A DNA stretch of 64,000 nucleotides from Acidaminobacterium chupaoyuni (GTDB taxonomy: Bacteria > Bacillota > Clostridia > Oscillospirales > Butyricicoccaceae): assembly GCA_047936785.1 (NCBI GenBank), contig CP176394.1; one strand, written 5' to 3'. The notes beneath the pieces are model-generated. The model had not been told where the DNA came from. It ran no database searches and saw only the letters and a list, made by a program, of their open reading frames with translations. Shown here in pieces: positions 40,141 to 50,100 of this stretch (within the stretch, counting starts at the first letter, position 1; each line of letters starts with the position of its first letter). The position numbers and the translations under genes are program-made.

Positions 40141-42345
40141 TCACCTCGATCCATAACTTTTCAACACCGCTGCCCCACGATTGGGAAGATAAACAACAGG
40201 CTCGGTCGTGATCTGCCCCAAAGTAAACTCTTCGCCGCGATAAACCGGCTGCATACAAAAAATCGTTCTTGCCTTGGTTTCTTTGCATAGCTGCGCCGCG
40301 GCCGCAGGATCTTTGGCATAGGCCGCATCCAAAACCAAAACATCACAGGTTATCTTTTCTTTCTTCACGGTCTCCAGCATCGTCTTCGGCAAAACGCCGC
40401 AGCCCGAAAGGATTCCGCAGCCATAAAAACGCAGATAGCAGGCATACGGCTCTTTTTCCAAAAGGGAAAGAACGGCTTTCCCCTGCCCCAGCCTGCCGCT
40501 CGCCCCATAGCCCTTCAGGCTGCCTTCGGTGACCCAGTTGCAGGCGAAGCCCTGCGGCGCCGCCGTTTTCTTCACCTTTGCCCATTTATCCTCGGGCCTT
40601 CGAGAAAACGGAATTCCGTCTTTAGTGGTCAGCAGCAGGCGTTCCACCTGATTTTCTCCGCCCTCTTCCAGCAGCTGCTGAGCGCAGGCATAAAAGCTAT
40701 CCCCATAAAAATCGCCCGACACCGCCATCTCTATTTTTCCCGCTTCTTCATAAGAAAGCAAAGCGCTGCCGCCGCAGTTGGCAATGGAAACAGACGGGAA
40801 ATAGTGGAATTCCGCCGCAGCCGCCCCCACGCAGCAGACCGCCGTCAAAGCCAGGCCCAGCCTCAAACAGCGTGCCGTTATTTTTTCAGCATACCACAGT
40901 AAAAAGAAAATCACCAGTGTTATGGCAAAAAAGCGGACATAAACCGATTTTGCCGAAACCGCGTAAAAAGGCAGGCGCACCGCCGTTTGCTGAAAAAAGC
41001 TCACCAGCTTTAAAACCGGATAAACCGCAAGAGAAACCGCCTTGGCCGCCCCAAGCGAAAAAGCGTTCGCCGCCAGCAGCAAAAATCCGCCCAAAACAGC
41101 GAAGATCAGCAAAGGAGCGATCAGCACATTCGTCAGCAAAGTCACCACAGAAATGCTTTGAAACATCAGGCAGGAAAGCGGGAAAGTGAACACCTGCGCC
41201 GAAAGCGAAACGCAAACCGCGCTGCCCACGCCATGCAGCAGCCGATCTTTGAACCGCCTTGTGGGGAACACGCGCCGCAAAACGACCTCCATGCGCGGCA
41301 GGAACATCAATATGCCCAGTGTCGCGCCAAAGGAAAGCAAAAAACCCGCGTCGAACACCATGATCGGGCGAAACAGCAACAAGATCAGCGCCGCGGCCGC
41401 CAAAGTGTTCACCGCATCTTTTTCTTCTTTGAAAAAGAACGCGCCCCCGCCGAGAATGGCCATGATGGCAGCGCGCAGCGCGGAAGGCGTGAGCCCCGCC
41501 AGAAGCGCATAGCCGCAGGCGGCCGGAATGGCCAGAAGAAGCCCCGCGCGTTTTCCGAAAATCACCGCCAAAGCCATGCAGACAATGGCAATATGCATCC
41601 CCGAAACCGCCGCGATGTGCGCCGTTCCGCTCAGCCTGAGCTGGCGCAGTTCTTCGGCGGTAAAGCCGCTTTTTTCGCCGGTGAGCAGCGCCGTTTGCAA
41701 AGCGGCTTCTCTTTTGGGATAGACCCTGTTCATAAGGCCCGCGATTTTTTCGCGCCACAGGGCGGCGCGGCAAACCAGAGGCATTTTATCGGTATGCTTC
41801 GCGGTGATGGGGCCGCTTTGTTCGATCTGATAAAGAAACCCTTTCTGAATCTTGCCGGCGGCGAGTTTTTTCTCGATTCTTTTCACCACAAATTCGCCCG
41901 ACAGGCGATCTCCCGCCCGTTCATGCGGCGAAGCATCCCGCAGCAAAATTTCCACCTTGCGGCGAATGGGCTTTCCGTCGGCTTCCAGCAATATGCCCTC
42001 GGCGCGGCCATAGGTTCCCTTGCCTTCGGCGTTTTCCGTCAGCCGGCAAACCGCCCCGGTGCTATGCCCCGAAAAATGCCGCAGCGGTGCCGATTCGATG
42101 CCCAGCCAGATGTTGCACCATAAAAACGCGGCAAGGGCCGAAAACACCAGCAGCACCCAGCGATGGCGCAAACCGAACATGCAAACCGCCGCTGCAACAA
42201 GGGTCACAGCGGCGATCATGGTTTTTAAAGGGAATGGCCAATCCATCAGAAAGCATAACCCGCATAAAGCGGTGCCCGGCAAAACGCCCGAAGCCGCCCA
42301 CAACAAAGGACGAAGGGCTGTCTGCCTGCCTTCTTTTGTGTTCAT
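40141..42345 (-). CDS. comEC: ComEC/Rec2 family DNA uptake channel protein
   Basis: The 734-residue inner-membrane protein conducts single-stranded DNA during natural transformation. It has a DUF4131-like N-terminal part, the competence domain with LSGTAHIAAVSGMHIAIV and GLTPSALRAAIMA (about 230-300), about ten membrane helices to residue 500, and a C-terminal part corresponding to the metallo-beta-lactamase-like domain. In that part I do not see an HxHxDH motif, so the nuclease function may be absent. Start 42345 is 1 bp after the HIT stop (TAG-C-ATG). The pilus-like module at 28994-32969 could be a partner. Confidence 0.9.
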   Translation of the reverse strand: MNTKEGRQTALRPLLWAASGVLPGTALCGLCFLMDWPFPLKTMIAAVTLVAAAVCMFGLRHRWVLLVFSALAAFLWCNIWLGIESAPLRHFSGHSTGAVCRLTENAEGKGTYGRAEGILLEADGKPIRRKVEILLRDASPHERAGDRLSGEFVVKRIEKKLAAGKIQKGFLYQIEQSGPITAKHTDKMPLVCRAALWREKIAGLMNRVYPKREAALQTALLTGEKSGFTAEELRQLRLSGTAHIAAVSGMHIAIVCMALAVIFGKRAGLLLAIPAACGYALLAGLTPSALRAAIMAILGGGAFFFKEEKDAVNTLAAAALILLLFRPIMVFDAGFLLSFGATLGILMFLPRMEVVLRRVFPTRRFKDRLLHGVGSAVCVSLSAQVFTFPLSCLMFQSISVVTLLTNVLIAPLLIFAVLGGFLLLAANAFSLGAAKAVSLAVYPVLKLVSFFQQTAVRLPFYAVSAKSVYVRFFAITLVIFFLLWYAEKITARCLRLGLALTAVCCVGAAAAEFHYFPSVSIANCGGSALLSYEEAGKIEMAVSGDFYGDSFYACAQQLLEEGGENQVERLLLTTKDGIPFSRRPEDKWAKVKKTAAPQGFACNWVTEGSLKGYGASGRLGQGKAVLSLLEKEPYACYLRFYGCGILSGCGVLPKTMLETVKKEKITCDVLVLDAAYAKDPAAAAQLCKETKARTIFCMQPVYRGEEFTLGQITTEPVVYLPNRGAAVLKSYGSR

Positions 42346-42346
42346 G

Positions 42347-42685
42347 CTATGCCATGGGGCCCAGTGCTTTGCCCGCCAGCACATGGAAATGAAGGTGATG
42401 CACGGTCTGGCCCGCGTCTTCACCGCTGTTGGTGACAATGCGATAGCCGTTTTCCAGCTTCAGCTGGCGCGCCAGTTTTGCGATCACTTCAAAAATATAA
42501 GCGATGATCTGAGAATTATCCGCGTTGACATCCGCCGCGGAAGAAAGAATATGCTCTTTGGGAACCACCAGAAAATGGATCGGCGCGGCCGGCTGGATAT
42601 CATAAAACGCATAAACTTTTTCATCCTGATAAAGGCATTTCGAGGGGATCTCGCCCGCCACGATCTTACAAAAAATGCAATCCAT
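42347..42685 (-). CDS. HIT family nucleotide-binding hydrolase
   Basis: A 112-residue histidine-triad protein (HINT group) with the motif HHLHFHVL (His-phi-His-phi-His) at residues 94-101 and the N-terminal CIFCKIVAGEIPS. It hydrolyses nucleoside phosphoramidates or related AMP derivatives. AGGAGG precedes the ATG, 12 bp after alaS. Confidence 0.95.
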   Translation of the reverse strand: MDCIFCKIVAGEIPSKCLYQDEKVYAFYDIQPAAPIHFLVVPKEHILSSAADVNADNSQIIAYIFEVIAKLARQLKLENGYRIVTNSGEDAGQTVHHLHFHVLAGKALGPMA

Positions 42686-42697
42686 TTTTCTTTCCTC

Positions 42698-45343
42698 CTA
42701 TTTCAGCATCGATTCAACGATATTGTTCACCTGTTCCAAAGCGTTTTCCAGTTTGGAAGCATCTCTGCCGCCCGCTGTGGCGCTGTCGGGGCGTCCGCCG
42801 CCGCCGCCGCCGCAAAGCTTGGCGACCTGCTTGAGGATATTGCCGGCATGGGCGCCCTTGGCCATGGCCTCTTTGCCGCAGGAAGCCGCAAAATTGATCT
42901 TTCCGTCTTCTTCGTTCACCAAAGCCAGCACGCAAACAAGGTTCGGCGCTTTATCGCGCAGCATATCGCTTAAGCCGCGCAGAGAATCGGCTGTGCCGTC
43001 TTCGATGCGCATGGCCAGCACATTCACATCGCCCGCGGCCTTGGCGTAATTCATCAGTTCCACACTGCGCAGCGCGGCAATGCGGGAATTGAGGCTTTCG
43101 ATATTGCGGTTGGCTTCTTTGATCTCGCCGATCACCTGTTCCGCGCGATGCACCAGTTCGGAAGGCGCTGTTTTCAAAGCGGCAGCCGCCTGCATCAGCA
43201 TTTCTTCACGGCTTTCAAGCAGTTCCAGAACGCCCGCGCCCACCACGGCTTCGATGCGCCGAACGCCCGCCGCCGCCGAAGCTTCGCTGACGATCTTAAA
43301 CGAGCCGATTCTTGCGGTGTTGTGGATATGCGTGCCGCCGCAAAGTTCGATGGAATAATCACCCATTCTCACCACGCGCACAACATTGCCGTATTTTTCG
43401 CCAAACAACGCCATCGCGCCCAGTTTTTTTGCTTCATCGATGGGCATTTCTTCGGTATGCACCGCATCATCCGCCAAAATTTCTTCGTTCACGGCGCGCT
43501 CCACGGCCAAAATCTCTTCGGGGGTCATGCCGCTGAAATGTGTAAAATCAAAACGCAGACGGTCGGGTTCCACCAGCGAACCCGCCTGTTCCACATGGTT
43601 GCCCAAAACATTGCGCAGGGCTTTTTGCAGCAAATGGGTGGCGGAATGCGCGCGCATCACGGCGCTGCGGCGAGAAACATCCACCTGCATGGAAACTTCT
43701 TCTTCGGTGGTGATGCTTCCGCTGATGACTTTGACCGAATGCATGAATTTCCCGTCGGGGGTTTTCTTCACGGCGGTCACTTCCAGCTTGGCGTTTTTGC
43801 TGTTCATCGCGCCCAGATCATAGGTCTGGCCGCCGCTTTCCGCATAAAACACGGTCTGGTCTAACACAACAATGCCTTCGGCGCCTTCATTCAAAGCGCC
43901 TGCCTGCTCGCCTTCTGCCACAAGCATCAGCACTTTGCCCTTTGCCTGCAGCGCATCATAGCCCAGGAACTTTGTGGCGGGCAGTTCTTTCAGCGAAAAA
44001 TCATCGCCTGCCCAGCCCAGTTCTGTTGTGTTGCCGCGGGCGCCTTTTGCGCGCAGCCGCTGTTCTTTCATATCCGCGTCGAAAACTTCGCGGTCAAGGC
44101 TCATCCCCTGTTCGCCCAAAATCTCCTCGGTCAGATCCACAGGGAAACCGTAAGTATCATATAATTTAAAAGCATCGTCGCCGTTGAGCATGGTCTGGCC
44201 GCCGGCTTTCAGGTTTTCGATCATTTCATCCAGCTTTACAAGGCCGCTTTCCACCGTTGCGGCAAAGCGCTCTTCTTCGATGCGGATCAGCTTTTTGATA
44301 TATTCTTCTTTTTCGCGCAGTTCGGGGTAAGCGCCCTCATTTTCGCGGATCACGGTTTCACAGATCTCGAAAAGGAACGGCTTTTCGATGCCCAGCAAAC
44401 GGCCGTGACGCGCGGCGCGGCGCAGCAGGCGGCGCAGCACATAGCCTCTGCCTTCGTTGGAGGGGATCACACCGTCGCATACCATCATGGTGGTGCTGCG
44501 GATATGGTCTGTGATGATGCGCAAAGAAACATCCTTAGCGGGGTCTTTGCCATATTCCACGCCGGCCACACGGGCGATATGCTCTAAAATGCTGTGGATG
44601 GTATCGATATCAAACATCGATTCCACCCCCTGCATGATGCAGGCCAGGCGTTCCATGCCCATGCCGGTGTCGATATTCTTCTTTTCCAGCGGGGTATAAT
44701 TGCCGTGGCCATCGTTATTGAACTGGCTGAACACCAGGTTCCAGAATTCCACATAACGGTCGCAATCGCAGCCGGGGGCGCAGGTGGGGCTGCCGCATCC
44801 ATATTTTTCGCCGCGGTCATAATAGATCTCGGTGCAGGGGCCGCAGGGGCCGGAACCGATCTCCCAGAAATTATCTGCTTTGCCCAAACGAACCATATGG
44901 TCTTCTGCCACGCCGATTTCCTTTGTCCAGATATCATAAGCCTCATCATCTTCCAGATAAACGGAAACATAAAGCTTGTCAACGGGCATCTTCATTTCCT
45001 GCGTTACAAATTCCCAGGCCCACTGTGCGGCTTCCCTTTTGAAATAATCGCCAAAAGAGAAATTGCCCAGCATTTCGAAATAGGTTCCGTGTCTGGAATC
45101 TTTGCCCACATTTTCAATATCGGGCGTGCGGATGCATTTCTGGCAGGAAGTCACTCTGGGGGCGGGCGGAGTCAGTTCGCCGGTAAAATAAGGCTTCAGC
45201 GGCGCCATGCCCGCGTTGATGAGCAGCAGAGAATGGTCGTTCTGGGGCACAAGCGGCGCGCTTTTCACGCGCAGATGGCCTTTACTTTCAAAAAAGCTTA
45301 AAAATCTTTCGCGAATTTCATTCAATCCCAATTTTTCCATCAT
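42698..45343 (-). CDS. alaS: Alanyl-tRNA synthetase
   Basis: An 881-residue class II synthetase with the N-terminal catalytic core (NEIRERFLSFFESKGHLRV, CIRTPDIENVGKDSRHGTYF), the editing domain metal site (HSATH and CGGTH) and the C-terminal DHHA1 domain with FAASCGKEAMAKGAHAGNIL and a poly-Gly stretch (GGGGGG). Start: MM pair at 45343. The downstream ATG has a weak GGAAAG site, while the frame extends 8 codons farther. No T-box was seen in the 65-bp gap upstream, in contrast to tyrS. Confidence 0.97.
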   Translation of the reverse strand: MMEKLGLNEIRERFLSFFESKGHLRVKSAPLVPQNDHSLLLINAGMAPLKPYFTGELTPPAPRVTSCQKCIRTPDIENVGKDSRHGTYFEMLGNFSFGDYFKREAAQWAWEFVTQEMKMPVDKLYVSVYLEDDEAYDIWTKEIGVAEDHMVRLGKADNFWEIGSGPCGPCTEIYYDRGEKYGCGSPTCAPGCDCDRYVEFWNLVFSQFNNDGHGNYTPLEKKNIDTGMGMERLACIMQGVESMFDIDTIHSILEHIARVAGVEYGKDPAKDVSLRIITDHIRSTTMMVCDGVIPSNEGRGYVLRRLLRRAARHGRLLGIEKPFLFEICETVIRENEGAYPELREKEEYIKKLIRIEEERFAATVESGLVKLDEMIENLKAGGQTMLNGDDAFKLYDTYGFPVDLTEEILGEQGMSLDREVFDADMKEQRLRAKGARGNTTELGWAGDDFSLKELPATKFLGYDALQAKGKVLMLVAEGEQAGALNEGAEGIVVLDQTVFYAESGGQTYDLGAMNSKNAKLEVTAVKKTPDGKFMHSVKVISGSITTEEEVSMQVDVSRRSAVMRAHSATHLLQKALRNVLGNHVEQAGSLVEPDRLRFDFTHFSGMTPEEILAVERAVNEEILADDAVHTEEMPIDEAKKLGAMALFGEKYGNVVRVVRMGDYSIELCGGTHIHNTARIGSFKIVSEASAAAGVRRIEAVVGAGVLELLESREEMLMQAAAALKTAPSELVHRAEQVIGEIKEANRNIESLNSRIAALRSVELMNYAKAAGDVNVLAMRIEDGTADSLRGLSDMLRDKAPNLVCVLALVNEEDGKINFAASCGKEAMAKGAHAGNILKQVAKLCGGGGGGRPDSATAGGRDASKLENALEQVNNIVESMLK

Positions 45344-45407
45344 TAACACTTTCTTTCCCCGCGCCAAGATCTGTTTTCAAAGCGACGCGGCACTATGTTT
45401 GTTCATA

Positions 45408-46652
45408 TTAAAGCAAGCCTTCTGCGGCCCGCTCGTTTTCACGCTTTTTTCGCAGCATGGAATAAGGCGGAACCTCGAATACCCCCGGCAGGATCAGCCG
45501 CTGGTGGGCATGGGGCGCGCTTTCCATCGAATGCCCCTCTTCATCGAGGATGGCTTCCAGCCGGATGGGCCGCGGCGGCCCCTGCGGCGTAAGCAGTTCC
45601 AACATATCGCCGGGCGCAAATTTATTTTTCTGCTGAAAAACGGCACCCTGCACGGTCTCTTCCCCGGTATACATGGCGCAGATATCCCATGTGCGCAAAT
45701 ATCCGGCGTCCTGCGGATGCTGGCTGTCGCGATCACCGAAATAAAAGCCCGTGTAATATTCGCGGTGGCTCACTTTATCCACCTCTTGCCGCACCCACGG
45801 CGTAAGGTCATAATGCTGCGGATCGCGGCAATAAAGGTCAATGGCGCGCCGATAGGCGTTTGTTACTGCGGCGGTGTAATAAGCTGTTTTCACGCGGCCC
45901 TCGATCTTGAAACTGTCGATGCCCGCTTCCATCAACTGCGGAATATGATCGATCATGCAGAGATCTTTCGAATTGAGCAGATAAGAACCCTGCTCATCTT
46001 CATAAACGGGAAAAGTTTCATCCGGCCGCGAAGCTTCCACAAGGCTGTATTTCCAGCGGCAAGGCTGCGCGCAGGCGCCGCGATTGGCGTCTCTGCCCGT
46101 CAGATGGGCCGAAATATAACATCTTCCCGAATAAGACATGCACATGGCGCCATGCACAAAGGTTTCCAGTTCCAGTTCCTTTGGCGTATGCGCGCGGATC
46201 TGCATGATCTCTTCCAGCGAAAGTTCGCGGGCCAGCACAACGCGTTTGGCGCCCATTTCATAATAGATCCCGGCCGCTTCAGAATTGACGATGTTTGCCT
46301 GTGTGCTGATATGGATTTCCACATGGGGCGCATATTTTTTGCAAAGCTTCACCACGCCAAGGTCGGCGATGATCGCCGCATCCGCGCCGAATTGCTCCAG
46401 TTCTTCCAAAAAAGCGGGCAGACGGCAAACTTCATCTTCGCGGGGCATGGTGTTCACCGTAACAAACACCCGAACGCCCTTTTCATGGCAAAAGCGAATG
46501 GCTTTTTCCAGTTCCGCCCCATCGAAATTATCCGATGCGGTGCGCATGCCAAACCCTTTCCCCGCCAGATAGACGGCATCCGCGCCATAGGCAACGGCAT
46601 ATTCCATCCGTTCAAAATCGCCGGCGGGCGATAAAAGTTCAGGCTTTTTCAT
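45408..46652 (-). CDS. Peptidase U32 family protein
   Basis: A 414-residue protein with the U32 family features. Seen are PELLSPAGDFERMEYAVAYG at the start, the QANIVNSEAAGIYYEMGAKR stretch, the ETFVHGAMCMSYSGRCY motif with Cys residues and RGACAQPCRWKY. The Cys set and homology to RlhA/TrhP suggest an Fe-S-dependent RNA or tRNA modification enzyme (tRNA 5-hydroxyuridine) rather than a simple protease. It lies 1 bp after mltG. Confidence 0.92.
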   Translation of the reverse strand: MKKPELLSPAGDFERMEYAVAYGADAVYLAGKGFGMRTASDNFDGAELEKAIRFCHEKGVRVFVTVNTMPREDEVCRLPAFLEELEQFGADAAIIADLGVVKLCKKYAPHVEIHISTQANIVNSEAAGIYYEMGAKRVVLARELSLEEIMQIRAHTPKELELETFVHGAMCMSYSGRCYISAHLTGRDANRGACAQPCRWKYSLVEASRPDETFPVYEDEQGSYLLNSKDLCMIDHIPQLMEAGIDSFKIEGRVKTAYYTAAVTNAYRRAIDLYCRDPQHYDLTPWVRQEVDKVSHREYYTGFYFGDRDSQHPQDAGYLRTWDICAMYTGEETVQGAVFQQKNKFAPGDMLELLTPQGPPRPIRLEAILDEEGHSMESAPHAHQRLILPGVFEVPPYSMLRKKRENERAAEGLL

Positions 46653-46653
46653 C

Positions 46654-47751
46654 CTATTTTCCCGCCTTTGCTTTCATTTTCGCCACATTGGCGTTATGCT
46701 CGGCCAGTGTTTTGGCGAACACATGGCTGTCTGTATCGGGATCGGCCACATAGTAATAATATTTGTTGTTTTCGGGCCGCAGCGCCGCCAGAATGGCGGG
46801 CACGCCTGGGTTGCAGATGGGCCCCGCGGGAAGCCCCGGATAAACATAGGTGTTATAAGGGCTGTCGATCTTCAAATCTTCCGCCGTCAATTCGGCCTTA
46901 TGCCCCACCGCATATTGAACGGTGGCATCGATGTTCAAATAAGGGAATTTGTCGGGATGCTTGAGGCGGTTGTAAATGACCCCCGCGATGGATGCCTGTT
47001 CGCTTTCCAGTTTTGCTTCGCGTTCCACCATTGAGGCCACGGTCAGGATCTGGCGCATGGTATAGCCCGATTCTTCTGTCAGGCTGCGCATCTCGGCGGT
47101 ATATTTATTATTGAAGTTGTTGAGCATCGTGTTCAGAACGCGCACAGGGCTATCGTTGATATAGAACTCATAGGTATCGGGGAAAAGATAGCCTTCCAAA
47201 CGGTTCTTTTCCATGGGGATATCCTGAAGCATCTCATGCTTGAACGCATAGGTATTGGCAGTTTTTAAAATATCATCCGCGCCGCAGACCCGCGTTTCTT
47301 CCAGCAGTTCGGCGATCTGCGCCAGCGTATAGCCTTCGGGGATGGTCACCTCCACCGTTTCCGTATAAGTGGGAACGCGGTTGAGTGTATTGATGATCTG
47401 CCCGTAATCCATATTGGCGTTGATCTCGAACTTGCCTTTTTTGAAGGTTTTATTATCCGCAGAAAAAGCGCTGTAAAGCTGAAACGCTATCCTGCTGTGG
47501 ATCAGCCCGTTGTCATGCAGCATTTTCGCCATCTGGCTGTGTGTCTTCGGTTCCTTAATCTCTAAAACCACGGCGCGATCAGGCTTGACCAGCGCGAACA
47601 TATCGTTTGCGGTATAGATCGCGATGGCCGATAGAATCAAAGAAAAGCCGAGGATGAACACGATATAGCTCATCGTGCTCATATCCGCGCCGTTTTTCTT
47701 CTTTTTGCGGCGCCGCGGGTTTTCTGTGTTTGCATTTTCTTGATAGCTCAT
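46654..47751 (-). CDS. mltG: Endolytic transglycosylase MltG
   Basis: A 365-residue, single-helix (residues about 26-46) membrane protein that cleaves nascent peptidoglycan. The YceG domain includes IPEGYTLAQIAELLEE, GYLFPDTYEF, the catalytic Glu in ASMVEREA, and IYNRLKHPDKFPYLNIDATV with NTYVYPGLPAGPI. A run of Lys/Arg precedes the helix. AAGGAGGG site. It begins a unit with U32. Confidence 0.95.
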   Translation of the reverse strand: MSYQENANTENPRRRKKKKNGADMSTMSYIVFILGFSLILSAIAIYTANDMFALVKPDRAVVLEIKEPKTHSQMAKMLHDNGLIHSRIAFQLYSAFSADNKTFKKGKFEINANMDYGQIINTLNRVPTYTETVEVTIPEGYTLAQIAELLEETRVCGADDILKTANTYAFKHEMLQDIPMEKNRLEGYLFPDTYEFYINDSPVRVLNTMLNNFNNKYTAEMRSLTEESGYTMRQILTVASMVEREAKLESEQASIAGVIYNRLKHPDKFPYLNIDATVQYAVGHKAELTAEDLKIDSPYNTYVYPGLPAGPICNPGVPAILAALRPENNKYYYYVADPDTDSHVFAKTLAEHNANVAKMKAKAGK

Positions 47752-47763
47752 TCAATGCCCTCC

Positions 47764-48651
47764 TTACGATCGCAAAAACACGGTTTTCACGATAAAAAGA
47801 ATCGTAACTGCCCATACTCCCGGTGTCAGCGCGGTTTTCACCAGAGCCGAAACCATTCCGCCGCCCTTCAGCCGCGGGATGCGTCCTTTTTCCAGCTGTT
47901 TCTGAAAAGAAGATGCCGCCAGATAAACAAAAATGAAAAACAGCGCCGCCGTGCAAATAATAAAATAAGGCCAAATGCCGAACGCGGCATACCGTTTCAA
48001 AAAATAGCCCATCAGCAGATACAGCAGGTTATTGGTCATATGGCCGATGATAGCGGGCCACACAGAACCCAGAACCACCGCCAGATAGCCAAACACCAGC
48101 CCCGCCGCCAGCGGGCCGAAAAAGTTCGCCGCGCTGCCGTGGATCATGGCAAAGCACAGGGCCGAAATATAGATGGCCGTCAGCTGGCCCTGGGGCTCTT
48201 GAGAAGAAAGCACCGCACCGCGAAAAAACAGTTCCTCGACCAGAGCGGGCAAAATCGCCACGACCAAAACGATCAAAATCGTTTTCTCACTGCCATACCG
48301 TGTAAACGCCCCATAAGCGGTATCCTGCGTCAGGGTATGATCCGAAAAGAACGACAGCAGATAATTCAAGAAAAAGGATAACAGCGAAACCGCCACCGCC
48401 GCCGAAATACATAACGGCAGCATTCTCGGCTTCATGGCGCCCAGTCTCAGCTTCTGCGGCTGATCCTGTGTTCCCCGAAGCCCCGCATATAAAAGAAACG
48501 GAAGCAAAAATACCGCCGCTTCTACAGCTGCCTGTGTTAAAATCGGTGACAGAAGGCTGTTGTTGGCGGGGATCCGCCACGAAGCCAAAAGCAGCATTCC
48601 CATGGCCAGGGCCGGCAGAAAAGAGCTTAATCTCGCAAATTTTTTATTCAA
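47764..48651 (-). CDS. CPBP family intramembrane metalloprotease (first copy)
   Basis: A 295-residue membrane protein with about eight helices. Motif 1 is PALVEELFFRGAVL (EExxxR), motif 2 includes FAMIHGSAANFFGPLAAGLVFGYL (HxxxN-like), the family signatures of Rce1/CPBP proteases. Starts at TTG 48651, overlapping the 5-formyl-THF cyclo-ligase stop by 8 bp, behind GGGAG. Substrate unknown. Another CPBP gene lies at 53590. Confidence 0.88.
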   Translation of the reverse strand: MNKKFARLSSFLPALAMGMLLLASWRIPANNSLLSPILTQAAVEAAVFLLPFLLYAGLRGTQDQPQKLRLGAMKPRMLPLCISAAVAVSLLSFFLNYLLSFFSDHTLTQDTAYGAFTRYGSEKTILIVLVVAILPALVEELFFRGAVLSSQEPQGQLTAIYISALCFAMIHGSAANFFGPLAAGLVFGYLAVVLGSVWPAIIGHMTNNLLYLLMGYFLKRYAAFGIWPYFIICTAALFFIFVYLAASSFQKQLEKGRIPRLKGGGMVSALVKTALTPGVWAVTILFIVKTVFLRS

Positions 48652-49219
48652 CTTGTGGATCTCCCTTCCGATAAACGGCGTTTTCCGTTACCACCGCGTC
48701 CATCAGCAGATCATGTTCCTGCGTGGGCACGGTATCCCAGCAGCACTCGCTGTGGCAGATGGCGGCGCGATAGAACCCGCCCTGCTCCAGAAAGCGGTCA
48801 TAAAAACCCGCCCCGTGGCCCAGCCGTGTGCCGTCTTTTCCGCAGGCCACACAGGGCACCACGGCAAAATCAATCGTTTCCGGTTCGACCCAGGGTTCTT
48901 CTTCGGGCGGAACGGGAATCTGATAGGCCCCCAGCACGGCTTTTTTCAAATCGGAAAGCCGGCGCGCCCGCATGACGCCCCGCCGGATGCAGACCGGAGC
49001 ACACACTGTTTTGCCGCGCCGCAGGGCGTCTTCGATGATCCGCGCCGTCTGCGGTTCTTTTTCCACCGAAAGATAGCAGAAAACGACTTTCGCCTGCTGA
49101 TATTCCGGCATGGCAGTGATCGCGCTGAAAAACGCTTGGCCGCGCCGATCTTCTTCGTTTTTCATAAGATGCTGCAAACATTCTTTGGCTTTCTGCCTTG
49201 CCTGCTCTTTTTCCGTCAT
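48644..49219 (-). CDS. 5-formyltetrahydrofolate cyclo-ligase
   Basis: A 191-residue ATP-dependent enzyme that recycles 5-formyl-THF to 5,10-methenyl-THF. The family motif GTRLGHGAGFYDRFL is seen, preceded by DFAVVPCVACGKDG. It is coupled to the downstream CPBP gene. It serves the same folate pool as glyA and ThyX in this window. Confidence 0.93.
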   Translation of the reverse strand: MTEKEQARQKAKECLQHLMKNEEDRRGQAFFSAITAMPEYQQAKVVFCYLSVEKEPQTARIIEDALRRGKTVCAPVCIRRGVMRARRLSDLKKAVLGAYQIPVPPEEEPWVEPETIDFAVVPCVACGKDGTRLGHGAGFYDRFLEQGGFYRAAICHSECCWDTVPTQEHDLLMDAVVTENAVYRKGDPQVE

Positions 49220-49275
49220 AGTCTTCCCCGCTTTCGGTGTTTTCCTTGATTTTGCGGCATAACGCCCGGTGAAAT

Positions 49276-50100
49276 TTAATTATACAACAAATTCACATAT
49301 GGGGGCAAGCCTTGCCCCGCGGTTTCTTCTGCCTTTAACGGCAGGATCATCGCAAAGGGCTTTTTTTCATCCGATGCCGCTGTGCGCATCAGGATGGCCT
49401 TCTGCCCTTTCTCGGCAGCGATGGCCGCGGCTAAAGCTTCTGTGTTTTGGCCGATGGCTTCGGCCACGCGCCATGTTTGCCCCAGTTGTTCGGCGAACCC
49501 ATAGGCGGTGACCCTGCCTTCTTCTTTGAGCAAATAAAGATTTTCCGCGCCGAACAGCTCGGCCTGTATCTCAAATTGGGCGGCATCGCGTTTCAGATGG
49601 AAACGCCCCGCCATGCAGCTTTCATAAACCGCGCCCAGTTCTTCGAAGGTTTCGGGCCCTGCAAGGCAAAGCCCTTCCTGCGCCCGGGCGGAAACTTCCG
49701 TTTCTTTTAAATAAAACGCCGCCCGGTAGCCAAAACGGGCGTAATAATCAAACAGTGAAGGCTCGGCCGGAATCAGGATCAGCGCATCCTTGCCGCGTTT
49801 CAGCGTTTCGATCCGTGCGGCTTCCAGCAGCGCGGCGGCGTAACCTTTTCCCCGCGCCGTGGTCTTTGTGCCCACCGCATAGACATATTCCCCGCCGAAC
49901 GCCCTGCTGCCTTGAACGAATGTAACGGGCAGCAGCTGAAGCATCGCTTCGATCTCGCCGTTCGCGCGATAGACCAAGGTATTCTGCGCCTGCCAGATCC
50001 GCTGAAAAAACCAGCCGGCAAACGCTTCTTCCCCGGGGAAGCATTCAGAAAACAGCGCCATCAGCTGCGGCAGCTCTTCTTTCGATGCAAACCCGATCAT
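49276..50100 (-). CDS. GNAT family N-acetyltransferase
   Basis: A 274-residue protein with an N-terminal GNAT fold (about 1-130). VYAVGTKTTARGKGYAAALL has the acetyl-CoA binding R/Q-x-x-G-x-G/A (ARGKGYA). Size and a C-terminal extra domain resemble Eis-type enhanced survival acetyltransferases. Substrate unknown. Its ATG overlaps the upstream gene stop by 4 bp, and no terminator follows before the folate gene. Confidence 0.85.
   Translation of the reverse strand: MIGFASKEELPQLMALFSECFPGEEAFAGWFFQRIWQAQNTLVYRANGEIEAMLQLLPVTFVQGSRAFGGEYVYAVGTKTTARGKGYAAALLEAARIETLKRGKDALILIPAEPSLFDYYARFGYRAAFYLKETEVSARAQEGLCLAGPETFEELGAVYESCMAGRFHLKRDAAQFEIQAELFGAENLYLLKEEGRVTAYGFAEQLGQTWRVAEAIGQNTEALAAAIAAEKGQKAILMRTAASDEKKPFAMILPLKAEETAGQGLPPYVNLLYN

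Noticed and set aside
42780..42830. GC-rich CCGCCGCCG run as a microsatellite repeat
   Set aside because: It encodes the poly-Gly stretch normally found in AlaS near the DHHA1 end.
45207..46634. 475-residue plus-strand frame opposite the U32 peptidase
   Set aside because: Antisense shadow of a complete, conserved gene; no own signals.
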